Part shown: positions 1 through 10,665 of the stretch, one piece after another
Numbering within the stretch: position 1 is the first letter of the stretch
Layout: each line of letters begins with the position of its first letter
DNA from: Odobenus rosmarus divergens
Taxonomy: Eukaryota > Chordata > Mammalia > Carnivora > Odobenidae
Assembly (NCBI RefSeq): GCF_000321225.1
Contig: NW_004450380.1
Coordinates: 3,031,397 to 3,095,396, forward strand
DNA length: 64,000 nucleotides
Reading direction: 5' to 3'
Program-made: the position numbers and the translations under genes
Notes under the pieces: generated by a model
The model's input: the letters and a program-made list of their open reading frames with translations, nothing else
Database searches by the model: none
Told to the model about the DNA's origin: nothing

Positions 1-59
1 AGAGTATAAACAAGTTACCAGATAAATGAACTAGAAAGAAGTTTAATATTCCAAACTCC

Positions 60-125
60 AAAGATAATGCCAGGCACATAGCTGGTGATCAGTCAATACC
101 TACTGAGTGATTATGAACAATCAGT
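60..125 (+). repeat. MIR/L2 3'-end remnant
   Basis: Short match to the shared 3' end of MIR and LINE-2 (TGCCAGGCACATAG followed by a degenerate CTCAATAAATA-like tail). Too short to choose between the two families. Confidence 0.4.
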
Positions 126-854
126 CTGGGAAAAGTCAATAGCATAGGGGCACACCTGGAAACGTGGGGCTGTTCCTGAAAATCTGTTGTACTGTGGATC
201 TGTTTCAGTCTGAGAAGCAAGAAAGGCTGACCTGTGACCACATCTGGTGGCTATACCTAGCGCGATGTGTGCTGGGCCAACCAAAACGAAGCATCTGTAA
301 GCCAGACTTTGTTCATCTGGGATGCTCACAATGGGGCCGCCGACCATGTGACACAGACTTCCTGGGGCCCTCAAAGCAGGGGCAGGCATAACTAAAAAAA
401 AAAGTCTTCTTAATTAAAGCAACAGAGATCAAAGCCCTAAACAGAGGGGTAATGGCAGAGCATTAAATGCAGAGTAAATACATCATTCTTTGAATAATTC
501 CATTTGTGACTAATTTACCCAAACAGCTATAGGAGAAATCAAGTTTCAGTGGAATGGTTGGTGGGAGGCAACAGACAGGAGAGTAGCAGAAATTCATGTT
601 TTCATATTTCCAACTGCTTACTCACCACTGCTAAGGAATATTTAATTGTTGAGCGTGTACCTTGTGGCTTATGGGTGTTCCTTAACTTCCCCAAACTTTG
701 CATCCTTGACCGGTATGATACAGGGTTTGTTCATAGCTCTGGGAAATTTCTCTGACAAAGTTAATGGCTCCTGAACCAAAGAAATGGAAGTCCAGATTTC
801 GCTAGCTCTCTAATAGCTTATATGGATAATGTGAGTTCTTCCTCAGTTTATCTC
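126..854. other. Unique sequence, nothing recognised
   Basis: No repeat or exon recognised. Bases 400-540 are AT-rich and complex, with homeobox-like TTAATTAA and TAAAT motifs, but nothing specific can be claimed. Open frames here are under 95 codons and overlap on both strands. Confidence 0.5.
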
Positions 855-1142
855 AACCCACTTCAATCTGCACTGCTGTTGGAACAATCTTAGGACACAG
901 CTCTCAGCACTTTGATCCCCCTTCAAAATGGCGTCCCTCTGCTCACCAACTGCTGGCGAGGTTTTCAGTCTTGTCATGATGAGACCCTCCCCCACAATAC
1001 ACGCAGCTGAACTACTCTTCGTTCCCTGACTAACCCCACAACTTTCTCCCTTCCACCCCTTTGCCCATGCTGGGTCCTCTGCCTGAAATCCCCTTCATCA
1101 GACAACAGAAATGGCATCATCCTTCAAGACCAAAACTCCTTT
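855..1142 (+). repeat. LINE-2 (L2) fragment, ORF2 distal part
   Basis: The order of phrases follows the distal coding part of mammalian L2: CACTGCTGTTGGAACAATCT, then GAACTACTCTTCGTTCCCTG, then TTTGCCCATGCTG and CCTCTGCCTGAAATCCCCTTC-type sequence, then CATCCTTCAAGACC. It is interrupted by the SINE at 1143 and ends just after the SINE's right target duplication. There is no open frame; it is a decayed fossil. Confidence 0.7.
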
Positions 1143-1342
1143 GGGGCACCTGGGTGGCTCAGTCGGTTAAGCATCTGCCTTCGGCTCAGGTCATGATCCC
1201 AGGGTCCTGGGACCGAGTCCCGCATCAGGCTCCCTGCTCAGTGGGGAGTCTGCTTCTCCCTCTCCCTCTGCTCCTCCCCCTGCTCATGCGCTCACACCCT
1301 CTCTTTCTCTCTGTCTCTCAAATAAATAAATATTTTTTTAAA
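1143..1342 (+). mobile_element. Can-SINE (SINEC, tRNA-Lys derived)
   Basis: Full-length carnivore SINE: tRNA-like head with pol III A-box region (TGGCTCAGTCGGTTAAG) and B-box region, CT-rich body, and AAATAAATAAAT tail. Flanked by a target-site duplication (TSD), AAGACCAAAACTCCTT at about 1126 and AAGACCCAAACTCCTT at about 1343, with one mismatch. Inserted into an L2 fossil. Non-coding; mobilised by LINE-1 machinery. Confidence 0.97.
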
Positions 1343-1504
1343 AAGACCCAAACTCCTTTTTTAAGAAAGAATGGTTAGAACTTCTCATTTCAACAAAATG
1401 ATTTAGAATTTGTGTTACAATGAAAAAGGACACGCTCCAAAGCAAAGGGTGAAAGAAGGTCATGGCCAAATAAATTTTGTTACGAATATGTGTTTTTGAA
1501 ACCA

Positions 1505-1655
1505 CTGTGAGGCAAAGCAGAGGGTACGGACTTTGAAGTCAGATTTGTGGGTTTACATCCTGGCTCTGGCATATTTTAATCTCATGACCTTGTTCAAGTT
1601 ATTCAACCTTTCAAAAATTGAGTTTTCCACATATTAAGACGACTATAACAATGCC
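1505..1655 (+). repeat. MIR
   Basis: Core-SINE (MIR) signature in order: GGACTTTGAAGTCAGA, a TCCTGGCTCTGGC segment, then ATGACCTTGTTCAAGTTATTCAACCTTTC. Substantially diverged, as expected for an element predating placental radiation. Confidence 0.8.
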
Positions 1656-2560
1656 TACATCACAAGTGTAGATGGTAGACACAAAACACACATTTCCCAA
1701 ATTCCAATTAATAACTCTGTGCTGCCCACATCCTTCCTGCGTTGTCAAATATGATCCTCAGGTCTGTGTCTTTCCAAGTGCTGGAAGATGTCTGCACAGA
1801 CTGCTGGGGAAATGTTCCCTCTTCCCATCCCTGATCACAAGAGAAGCTGAAAACACTCTGCATCATAAAACTGGGACACTTCAAGGATTGCTTCTGTGCT
1901 CTGAGAAACAACCTCTGAAGTGTGTAATGCTCATGGTTTTCTCAGTTAATACCGTGTTACCTTGGTAATACTCTTTAAACTCATCTTTCTCCTCAAAAAA
2001 AAAAAAAAGTACTGTGAATTCTCTTTGTTAAGTCAGAACAGGAGGCAAAATATAATAAAAATAAGTCTGCTAGATTTTTTTCTCTTTAAATTAGGGAACT
2101 GAGAGCCTTGGATGAATTGAAATTAGCATCGGGTCACTGCGTGAATTAGTCACAATAATTACTTAATGACTGTCCAGGGGATGGCACGTAACAACAGATA
2201 ACCAGGAGTAACAGGACCATCGCTAACAATGTAACAACTGCAACTACTTCTTCCCCCAGTAACAGTGAGGATAATGTTCTGCCAGAGCTTACAGGACACA
2301 TGGGGTCCAGGCCTCAGCCCCCACCTTCCTCTGCTGCAGGGGGAGGACACACTGAGCAAAAAGCTCTCTGTTGGAATCAGCTGAGTCCCTGAGCCACGGT
2401 ATTTGCCTGACCCTGTTTTCTGTGCTGGATTTGCCATCCTGTTATAAATCAGTCAGCGCAAACCCCGAAGTATATACTCTGTTCATTTACTTAAGAGCAA
2501 GCCAGCCCTGCAAAGGGCAAGGGGTTTTGAGGAAATCCCAACTAACTGACGGGGGGAAAA
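1656..2560. other. Unique sequence, nothing recognised
   Basis: No recognisable repeat. A 98-codon frame at 1672-1968 overlaps a 67-codon frame on the other strand and shows no protein family features. The AT-rich stretch around 2040-2170, with CACAATAATTACTTAATGAC, could be conserved non-coding DNA, but this cannot be tested here. Confidence 0.45.
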
Positions 2561-2960
2561 GGCCAAGAGTATGGATTCCTCTGTGAGAGATAAATGGTAT
2601 CTATCAACTGCATGCACAGATCCCTGAATAAATACCAAGAGCATTCCTTTGTGTTGTTTTAAAATTCAGATTACATTAGGAAAAGTGCAAGGTAACTTAT
2701 TTTGTCACTCCGCTAAGTCTTTACTCCGTTCAAATGCTATTAGCATCAATGGGAGATTTTATTACCTCTCAAAGTGTGTGTAAAAACCAAGTGTCTCTAA
2801 AAAGTATACTTTGTTGACATTTATCATAAGGACTATTAAAACAAAATGTCAATGTTTCATTTGAATACCTAGTTGCACCCAAACTAGCTATTGCACAATT
2901 TTAGTTTACACAGGCTTTTAACAGAACACACACTCTGGTCTGATTAAACTGCATTATTCT
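2561..2960. other. Candidate conserved non-coding stretch
   Basis: Repeat-free, complex AT-rich DNA with no low-complexity runs and several homeodomain/POU-like words (ATTAGCATCAATGGGAG, TTTGTTGACATTTATCAT). Judged only by its texture; no cross-species comparison was possible. Confidence 0.2.
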
Positions 2961-3004
2961 TCCTGAGAGAAAATCCGATGCTGCTTCGTGGTAGGCCCTT
3001 CTCT

Positions 3005-3140
3005 TAGCAGATTACTAACACTTAAAGCAATGCTTTATGAACCCTACTTCACAGACGAGAGATCTCAGGCTTGGGAAGATTGAGAAACTTGTCCAAAGTT
3101 ACATGGCTGGCAAGTGACCAAAAGGGATGCAGGCCCCAAA
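3005..3140 (-). repeat. MIR (reverse)
   Basis: Reverse complement of MIR: CTACTTCACAGACGAGAGAT, then GAAACTTGTCCAAAGTTACATGGCTGGCAAGTGACC, shown here in part. The remainder up to about 3,450 is unassigned. Confidence 0.6.
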
Positions 3141-3589
3141 GCCCAGCTGAGGGCAAGTCTGCCGTGAATGCTCTGATGTCCTTCCAGGCGCAGCTGCGCT
3201 ATCATCCACCCACCTCCTCTGAGATGACCGCCAGGCTTGCAGTGCCTCTGACCCACCCCTCGCTGTAACTGTCCCAAGTGAGTAGCAGGCACTGATCTGA
3301 ATGTCCTCTGACCCCAGGCCATCCCTAGAATGTTTTAATAAGACTCTCATAGCGAGATTGTCTTCTTGTCCTCGCCTCTATCTCCTGAAAGCTGAGGTCA
3401 AGGAGATCAGATTCTGATTCATTAGGATTACACTACATTTTGACTCTGCTGCTTGGTCATGAAACACGCCAGCTGGCTGGGTAAGTCCAGTGGCTGGAGA
3501 TGTGCTTCTGAAGCCACAAGCGAGTTAATATGCACTCAGTTCCTCTGTAAGCTCGCTGTTCTACAACAATGACAAAGCGTTCCCTAGCG
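3141..3589. other. Unassigned sequence
   Basis: No clear repeat family. Small overlapping frames on both strands (65-88 codons) have no recognisable domains. Confidence 0.4.
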
Positions 3590-3775
3590 ATGTGGTGAAG
3601 AGAGCACAAGTTTTCGGAATCAGACACAGCAGAGTTAGACTCTGTGCCTTCCCCCCTAAAACCTGGTGATCTTGGGCAAATCAAGTTAACGAACCTCTCC
3701 AAGTTCAATGTCCTCATCTGCAAAACGTACAGAATAACGCCTGCACCATGGGATGTGCTGTAAAGTGCTAGCTGT
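3590..3775 (+). repeat. MIR
   Basis: Ordered MIR landmarks: GAGAGCACAAGTTTTCGGAATCAGAC, shortened here to its key words AGAGCAC and GGAATCAGA, then GATCTTGGGCAAATCAAGTT, AACCTCTCC, CCTCATCTGCAAAA and GTAAAGTGCTAGC. Nearly full-length core and 3' part. Confidence 0.8.
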
Positions 3776-3779
3776 TCAC

Positions 3780-4125
3780 CGATGCTTGGTCTTCCCTGCT
3801 CCCGGGGCTCAGGAAGGAACTACTTTTCCAGGTCCCCCCCACCCCAGCCCCAGGATCAGGCTTGGCCACATGACTGAGTTCTCTCCAGCGGAACGTTTGA
3901 GTGGGCTCGCCCCCCCTGGGTTTTCTTTGCTCCTTCTCGTTGGAGAGAGCCTATGATGACAAGCCCCTCAGGGATGGTAGAGAAACACCATCCCAGGAAC
4001 CCGGGCGCTGAGGAACAGCATGGAGCAGAGCCACTCATGAACTTGGACCTCTCACAACGTACTATTGGCGAGGAAGAAATAAACATCGGTCTCTTTCCAG
4101 CTGTTGCCTTATTGCCGAGTCCCTT
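3780..4125 (+). repeat. Old interspersed repeat, family not named
   Basis: Its 3' part has the pattern of a widespread old mammalian repeat: GGAGCAGAGCCACTC, then AAGAAATAAACATCGGTCTC, with an AATAAA signal. I recognise the type but cannot name the family from memory; an LTR or LINE 3' end is possible. No open frame. Confidence 0.4.
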
Positions 4126-4147
4126 TGTTAGAGGAGCCCGACCTTAC

Positions 4148-4225
4148 CTTAACCAGCACAGTATATTTATTAGTGCCTAGCCCACTGCCCGGCACAGAGC
4201 AGGCATTCTATACACGAATGAGGAC
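4148..4225 (+). repeat. MIR/L2 3'-end remnant
   Basis: Contains AGTGCCTAGCCCACTGCCCG and GGCACAGAGCAGGCATTC, the shared MIR/L2 3' end. Confidence 0.45.
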
Positions 4226-4550
4226 CCCACCTGCCACCATAACTGTCCCCACCCTGCTGCCCACACGGGCCGAGGGGTCCCACGGCCACACACCCCACTG
4301 CTGCCCTCGGCTACAGAAGGGCAGAGTCATGAAGTGAGGGTGCCTACAGGGGAGGACGAAGCCCAAACTTGCAACGGTACAGAAAACACCTTCAAACGGT
4401 CTTTGATACAACTGCCATCCTCTGCTGCTTCTGCTGGGATTCTAATCCTGCTTCTGAGGTTATAGCACGGAAGTTTGCAGACACAGCCCTGGAAGGGATT
4501 TCAGGAGGCCACGGAACCCGGGGCATCTGTGTTGTGCACAGGGTATTCAG
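4226..4550. other. Unassigned sequence
   Basis: GC-richer stretch with no recognisable repeat or exon. The short frames overlap on both strands. Confidence 0.4.
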
Positions 4551-4690
4551 CCAACCTACAAATATTTATTAAACACCAGCTAGGTCCCTCCCACGTGTCT
4601 GCTAAATGATGGAGGTGCAGACATTAGCTTCTCCCTTCCACTTCCATGAGACTTTTATCCAAATAAACTCAGGTGAAAATAAGTAACTTA
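4551..4690 (-). repeat. LINE-2 3' end (reverse)
   Basis: Reverse complement of the L2 3' end: ACAAATATTTATTAAACACC, then TAGGTCCC, a degenerate tract, and CTTCCATGAGACTTTTATCC. Short and diverged. Confidence 0.5.
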
Positions 4691-4879
4691 TTGTGGACCT
4701 CTGGAAGGGGAAAAGGGAGAGGGCCAACAGCCACCCTCTCTGTCAGGGCTGGCTTCCACTAAGGGGGCCACTTGGCCAGGCAAGCGCCCCCAGTCCTCCC
4801 CCTCTCTGCCCACGTCTCTCAGAGCCATGTCTCCTGCTGCGAGTGCCCCAGACATGACATTTTCTCTAAAACTGCGTTT
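4691..4879. other. Unassigned sequence
   Basis: Lies between two L2 pieces of opposite orientation. No assignment. Confidence 0.35.
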
Positions 4880-5628
4880 CAGTGAGCAGAAGTCTCTGTC
4901 CGTGACATTCTTCAATTTAACATGACTCCGTGCTGCCCCCAAACCTATCCTTCCCTCCCTTCTTCCCATCTCATCAACCCAAAGGCTCAGGTCAGAAGCC
5001 TGAAAGAGGACAAAAACCTTCCTCTCTCTGTTTCTCACCCATCGGATCCAGTTCATCAGAGTCCAGACGATTCTGCCTCCAGACAGTGTCCTGAATCTGC
5101 TCCCTTCTTTTCATCTCCCATGCCAACCTCCTAGTGAAAGCGAATTCATCTCCTGTGCTACTTTAACCACCTCGTACTCAGCCTACACTCCTAACCCTTC
5201 AGATCTATTCTCCACATAGTATCAAAATCATGTTTTTAGAACATGAATTAGATGTTCACAGTCATGCTCGTGTTTCAAACCTTTCAATGGCCTTCTACTG
5301 CTTTGGAATAAAATGCAAACTTCTCCAAATGGCCTCCGAGGCTCTGCTTGATCCAGCCCTGCCTGCTACCCAACGCTCAATTCCTGCTCTTCCTCCTCTT
5401 CTCCACGCTTGCTCCCTCAGGCAGCTTAAACACACCACCTTTGTAGGGAGTCCATCCCTGGTCACAAAATCCAAAGTAGTTCCTTCTTTAATACTCTCTC
5501 CATTGCATGATAATACTGTCTTTCGTTTGCTCTCCACCTACCCCAAATTGTACTAGTTCTTTATTTCTTTTTGACTTGTCATTAATATCTCTGAAAGGTA
5601 AGCTCCAGGAAAGCGGGGGTCATACTAC
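4880..5628 (+). repeat. LINE-2 fragment, ORF2 distal part to 3' end
   Basis: Follows the L2 order over about 700 bases: region after the RT domain, then CGTGTTTCAAACCTTTCAATGGCCT-type sequence (seen as CAAACCTTTCAATGGC), then AAAATGCAAACTTCTCC, CTTGATCCAGCCCTGCCTGC, and near the 3' end GGTAAGCTCCAGGAAAGCGG. Stops in every frame. Interrupted at its end by the SINE at 5629. Confidence 0.75.
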
Positions 5629-5848
5629 TTTTATTTATTTATTTATTTATTTATTTGAGAGAGAGAGAGCATATGTGTGCATGAGCAGGGGTGGAGAGGG
5701 GCAGAGGGAGAGGGAGAGGGAGAATCTTAAGCAGGCTCCATGCCCAGTGTGGAGCCCAGACACGGGGCTCAATCTCACAACTTGAGATCATAACCTGAGC
5801 CAAAATCAAGAGTCAGATGCTTAACCAACTCAGCCAACCAGGCGCCCC
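5629..5848 (-). mobile_element. Can-SINE (reverse)
   Basis: Begins with the reversed tail (TTTTATTTATTTATTTATTT, long for this family), then GAGAGAGAGAG, and ends with the reversed head (CAACCAGGCGCCCC). TSD GTCATACTACTTT / GTCATACTGCCTTT, with two differences. Inserted into L2. Confidence 0.96.
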
Positions 5849-5924
5849 AGAAGTCATACTGCCTTTACATGTGTGCTCACTCTCACCCTCAGCCTGTCCA
5901 TATATGCTCTTTTCATCCTTGCCC

Positions 5925-6085
5925 AAACCCCAGGTGGTAGGGACTAATACCTTCATTTTACAGATGAAGAAATCCAAGAGAAAGAGAAGTTAAACACGTG
6001 CTTCAGGTCATGCAGCCAGTGAGAAGCAGAGCCAAGTCCAAGCCAGGAAGTCATGCCCAGAGTCCACGTCCCTCATTATGCTACC
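5925..6085 (-). repeat. MIR (reverse)
   Basis: TTTTACAGATGAAGAAATCC, then AGAGAAGTTAAACACGTGC, GGTCATGCAGCCAGTGAGAA and GCAGAGCCAAGTCCAAGCC: the reversed MIR core and tRNA-like part. Confidence 0.8.
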
Positions 6086-6224
6086 ATTTATGCCTATTAT
6101 ATGGCAGTGGGCCTGGCTCACTGGAGGAGCCAATCAACACTGGCTCCATGAATAATCAAGTAAACTCTTCTAAGTCTGAACATCTGAGAAATGTGGCATC
6201 TTTATGTGTTCCTCTGCCCATCCC

Positions 6225-6350
6225 TTGTTCTATCATTTATATTCGTATGTATACTTTCACCCCTAATGTATAAGCCCCTCTAGGGCAAGAATCACTTTTC
6301 ATCCATCTTCACGTCTTTCATGGTATCCAACATAATGGCGGATGCTCGAA
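6225..6350 (+). repeat. L2 3'-end remnant
   Basis: AATGTATAAGCCCCTCTAGG followed by GCAAGAATCAC and a degenerate GTATCCAACA segment; resembles the L2 3' UTR (TGTAAGCTCC...GGGCAGGGAC). Confidence 0.5.
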
Positions 6351-7116
6351 AAGTTTGCCAAGCATTTAAAGGTTAGTAGAAATTAACCAGAATGGCAATA
6401 AACTAAAAGTCAACTAAGTGTTCCTGTAAAAAAATAAGTACAACAGTTGCCCTTTGTCATTTTCATCCCCTACAAAGTTAATTTGGTCCTATACGTATTC
6501 TGGGTTTCCAAAATTAAAGAGCCCTTTTACAGAGTGGGCTTTCTACCCCGTGAGTGAGTAGAAATCATCTTTATTGGGAGAAATTAAGCGGGAGAGCAGG
6601 AGAAGGAGACCTATTCCCAGAGCTTTCTTAGAGTCTGTCCTAAATGCAGTAGCGCAGGCAGCAAGCATGCTGGTCAGCATGAGTTGCTCCCTGCCCTGCC
6701 TCTGCCAGGTTCCCAGTATCTACTCCCTCCCAGCGTTTCTCCCAACTCCTGCTAACCCACACGGTGCCCAGGGCTGAAGAGTCTTTTCCCTGGAAACACG
6801 TGGGAAAGGGACTAAAAATACAGGGCATTATAGCCTACCCTCAAATATCCACCTTTCCCAGTGGGATGTGCCTTCTAAGTATGTGGCAGGGACACTTTAG
6901 TGAAGAGAATAAACTCAGCTTCGTAGTGAAGCAAATCAGATGACTTGAAATCTGTCGTTCAAACCTCTCTAACCACCACCACCACGCTATCAAACAGAAA
7001 CATCTGGAAGGCAGGGCAGTCGACTCAAACACCCAAGGAGGCCAGCAGCCACAGAGACTTGTGACTCTCTTCCAGGGTAAAGTAATGGGAGGGGTGGGGG
7101 TGAACAGGGAATTCTA
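6351..7116. other. Unique sequence, nothing recognised
   Basis: No repeat family or coding signal seen. A (CCA)n-like ACCACCACCACCACG word occurs near 6970. Confidence 0.45.
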
Positions 7117-7720
7117 CCCTATCTAAAGGTGTCTGTCTGGGGTGCCTGGGTGGTTCAGTTGTTAAGCGTCTGCCTTCTGCTCAGGTCATGATCCCAGGGT
7201 CCTGGGATCAAGCCCCACATCGGGCTCCTTGCTCCACGGGAAGCCTGCTTCTCCCTCTCCCACTCCCCCTGCTTGTGTTCCCTCTCTCGCTGTGTCTCTC
7301 TCTGTCAAATAAATAAATAAAATCTTTTAAAAAATAAAAATAAAGGTGTCTGTTGAAAAAAGATATGTTGAAGCCCCAACCCCGAGTATCTCAGTATATG
7401 ATTGGGTGACAGGGTCACTGTAGATGGGATCAGTTAAATGAGGTCCTGCTGGAGCCGGCGCCCCTACTCCAGTGTGACCGGTGATACTCGGTGATGCTCG
7501 TAAGAAGCACGCAGGAAGAGAGACGCAGGACTCCACAGGAGGGTGCAGGCAGAGATCGGAGTGACGCATCTAAGAGCCAAGAGACAGCGAGGAGAGCCAG
7601 CTGTCGCCAGTCCCGAGAGACAGCAACGGAGCAGACGTTCTCCAAACCCTGACAGGGGCCAACTCTGCGGACACCCCGTTTGTGGTACTTCGTTCTGGCA
7701 GCCCGTGGAAAGGAATACAG
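7117..7720 (+). repeat. MLT1 LTR (ERVL-MaLR), interrupted by a SINE
   Basis: Old solitary LTR of the MaLR class. Landmarks on either side of the SINE at 7137-7340: AGATATGTTGAAGCCCCAAC, then TCAGTTAAATGAGGTCCTGC, GGCAGAGATCGGAGTGACGC, and the end TGTGGTACTTCGTTCTGGCA...AATACA. No internal viral coding sequence is present. The 5' boundary is uncertain because the SINE landed in the first bases of the LTR. Confidence 0.75.
7137..7340 (+). mobile_element. Can-SINE
   Basis: Complete element with head GGGGTGCCTGGGTGGTTCAG, CT-rich body, and AAATAAATAAATAAAATC tail. Perfect TSD TAAAGGTGTCTGT at about 7124 and 7341. Inserted near the 5' edge of an MLT1 LTR. Confidence 0.97.
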
Positions 7721-7930
7721 TGTCCAAATTTGGATTTCTAAAAAAAAAAAAACCTGTGTTGGCCAAACAGATCTGTGGGCTAGATCCAGCTTCGAATATC
7801 CCAGGCATAGTGAGCACTTTTGTCGAAAAACAAAAATGCTGTTAACAAAACGTTTTTGGTTTTTTTGTAAAAAAAAAGCAATCTCCCGGAGCTTACACCT
7901 TCGCATACATACTTATAAAGAGCAGAATTA
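7721..7930. other. Unassigned, A-rich runs
   Basis: Two poly-A runs (about 7741-7752 and 7869-7877) in otherwise unassigned sequence. No coding support. Confidence 0.4.
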
Positions 7931-8080
7931 TCTTCTAGAGCCTGGTGGGTAGAAGCACAGTTCTAGAGTCAGACTGCCTGGGCTCATACGCTAGCCCTGC
8001 TCCCTGTTAGCTGTGGGGGTTGGATTCCTGCGTCTTCTCCTCACCCATAAGCAGGAACGATACCGTAACCTGCCTCGCGG
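7931..8080 (+). repeat. MIR
   Basis: GGTAGAAGCACAGTTCTAGA, GTCAGACTGCCTGGGCTCAT, GCCCTGCTCCCTGTTAGCTG: the MIR tRNA-like part in sense. It degrades after about 8040. Confidence 0.75.
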
Positions 8081-8764
8081 ATGGGCGCGTGGCACGCTGG
8101 GAAACCATGTGGATTACACAGAGGAAGGGGGCCCACGATCCAGGCGGTGCGGTCTCTGTTACAGACGGTATCACTTGACTGCATTTCACTGTGCGTTATT
8201 ATCGACTTGCTTTATTGTGAACTCATCTGGCACGGGGGTGGGGTCTTGGTCACTCTCATCTTCCTTGCATCAGTGCAACAGGGAGTCAGACACAACTGGG
8301 GAAGAAAGGCAGAACTTTCTTCATCTATTTGATTCCTGTGCCTGTTAACTTCCCAAGGGTCAGACCCAAATCCTGAATCATCCATAGGACCCAGCTGAAA
8401 GGTTATGCACAGCTGGAGGGAGGTCTGCTGCACCACCGTTCCACCGAGCTGGAATGGGAGCAGGAATGCTCCATTCCAAGGTCAGGGTTTGGACCTGGGT
8501 TTCTGTTTCCTTTCTGCTTCTCCTACACACATGACAGGTAGAGCAAATCAGGGTGATACACCCTCACTGAGGAGTCTGGGAAAACCTATTAAACCCAAAG
8601 CAGAGAAAATAATACCAAGCACATGACAAATGCAGCCGTCAGTAATTTTGCAATAACCAGCAAATGCTGAGAAATGCACTTTGTCTCTACGGCTGCCTGA
8701 TGCTGCCTGGTGAGATGGCTTAGAGCACGGGAAACAAAATCCCAGTCCAGATGCGGGATTCAGA
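8081..8764. other. Unique sequence, nothing recognised
   Basis: No repeat assignment. Frames of 111 codons (8013-8348) and 83 codons (8081-8332) overlap in different frames and run out of a MIR, so they are treated as chance. Confidence 0.45.
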
Positions 8765-8993
8765 AGCTGTCCACTGGATTGCCGGCATTATCTGGACAAA
8801 GCCGTGATACATCAGCCACCTGTTTTGTAAATAAAGTTTTATTGCTACTCAGCCCTGCCCATTCACTAAAGTACCGTCTGTGGCTGCTTTTGTGCTCAAG
8901 CACAGAGTAGAATAGTTATAACAAAAACTAAGAAAGCCCCAAAAGCCTAAAATATTTACTATCTTGTCTTTTACAAAAAAGTCTCCTAAGCCG
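8765..8993 (-). repeat. hAT-type (MER1-group) DNA transposon remnant, reverse
   Basis: Matches a common non-autonomous hAT family with ends CAGGGTYGGCAAAC. Seen in reverse: GTTTTGTAAATAAAGTTTTA, GCCCATTCACTAAAGTACCG, CTGTGGCTGCTTTTGTGCTC, AAGCCTAAAATATTTACTAT. A second copy in opposite orientation is at 60489. I do not name the exact family. Confidence 0.65.
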
Positions 8994-9009
8994 TCATCTG
9001 AATCATCCC

Positions 9010-9150
9010 ACTGTGATTGTGCTGAACATCAAGCTCTCAGGGAACAGAGATCTTGTCTGTCTAGCTCAGATCTCTATCTCTGATGCCTCAAATACCTGCT
9101 TTTAGGTATGAAGACGGAGCCGAATAAATGTTGAGATTCTACGACGGGTA
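9010..9150 (+). repeat. L2 3' end
   Basis: CAGGGAACAGAGATCTTGTC, CTGATGCCTCAAATACCTG and GGAGCCGAATAAATGTTGAG follow the L2 3' end order. Confidence 0.5.
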
Positions 9151-10462
9151 GTGCGAGAGGATGCCCACTGGGCCGGGCCAGTGTCCAGAGCTCTGTCCCC
9201 GCTGAGAGGCCCGACCATAAGGATCTGGGAGCTGCCACTGGATGCCCCTCAGTTAACTAACTACCTAGGAGCCCTCCGTGAGCACTAACTTAGACAAACA
9301 AGCGGGGCATAATCACTACAAGAATTCAATAATGCTGAGTTGTCAGAACAGATTAAACCTAACTAAGAAGCACCTTTCAAAATCCCTTTTATACATATAT
9401 ATATATGCATTTACATTAGGAATGTTTGAAGGGAATAAACACTTGCAAAGCAGTTCAAATATAAGGATTCCCTCACACAGAGGAACCCAAAACAGCTGTG
9501 AGAAGCCAAACAGTTATAAACACAAATGTTCAAGGTACTGAGGAAAAAAAAAGATTTTCAGATTGGAAAGAAAAAGCCCCATCTATCTTGCCATAACAAA
9601 AGCAAAGAAAGAAACGGAAAAGCCAGACATTTCCTGAGAAAGATCCTTTAGTGTTAATATTAAAAGCATGTGCAAGTTCTGGCTCCAATAAAATTGTTTA
9701 TGGTTAGGTTTAAAGTAAGAAAGGGTCCTTTAACTTGGAAAATGATCACATAGAACGTGTTGCATAAAGAAAGAATTCGCTATTATTTTTCTCTATTTTT
9801 TCTGCTCACTCTAAAGAACTATTGCTTCCATCCACATGTCTTCAAGGCACGCTCGGACAGGAGCCTCTCCTGGTCTTCTCTCTGGGCTGGCTGTGGTTAC
9901 ATCCAGGGTCCCCGGGAACCTGAGCACTGGGGCACCTTCTTTTCAGGAGGTTCGTGGAGCTGTGACTCTCCTACATAACCCAGGCATATTCTCCCATAAA
10001 GTTTTTTTGGGTAATACTGAATTCCCATCTTTAAAGGCAGTGGAGGTTTTAATTACAGTGATGATAAGATCACATTTAGATTTAAATAAAGGTGGCATTT
10101 ATTGCCTCAGTTTCTGATGAAATATGAAAAAAATCAAAATGTCAGTCTGAAGGCTGACCTGATATAACAGTAAAAGGATTATTTGTAAGTTAAATACTCT
10201 ATCAAAGAAATCCTGATATAACAAGTTTTCTTTAATTAATTCCCTCTTAAACCCACTTAATTCATATTTAATTCATATCCCCTGCAATAAAAAATCTGGG
10301 TACTACATAAAAATGTCATGGCATGGTCCATATAAACTGTTCCTACAACATTCAGAGAGTCTATTTATTCCATAGGATGAGCAAAAAAATCACACAAGGA
10401 TTGATTCATTAGACCTGCTTTGAAGAGTGTTATATTCCAGTTAGAAGAGGATTTCCCTATTT
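9151..10462. other. Unique AT-rich sequence, nothing recognised
   Basis: About 1.3 kb with no assignable repeat. Short AT dinucleotide run near 9393-9407 and repeated TTAATTCATAT words at 10259-10280. Frames are at most 93 codons, overlap, and have no domain features. Confidence 0.45.
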
Positions 10463-10654
10463 CATTCATTCATTTATTTACTTATTTGAGAGAGAAAGAG
10501 AGAGCAAGCATGAGCAGCGGGGAGGGACAAAGGGAGAGGGAGAAGCAGACTCTCCGTGGAGCAGGGAGTCTGATGCGGGACTCAATCCCAGGACCCTGAG
10601 ATCATGACCTGAGCCAAAGGCAGATGCTGAACCGACTGAGCCACCCAGGCGCCC
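10463..10654 (-). mobile_element. Can-SINE (reverse)
   Basis: Reversed tail with ATTCATTCATTCATTTATTT, GAGAGAAAGAG body, and reversed head GAGCCACCCAGGCGCC. Short TSD TCCCTATTTC on both sides. Confidence 0.96.
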
Positions 10655-10665
10655 TCCCTATTTCT

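Noticed and set aside
1143..1220. tRNA-like genes at SINE heads
   Set aside because: The tRNA-Lys resemblance with A and B boxes is the SINE head, repeated throughout the window; none is a free-standing tRNA gene.
7117..7720. Complete endogenous retrovirus around the MLT1 LTRs
   Set aside because: Only solitary, partial LTRs (7.1 and 19.1 kb) with no internal gag or pol sequence.
7430..7906. 158-codon reverse frame
   Set aside because: It is the antisense of the MLT1 LTR.
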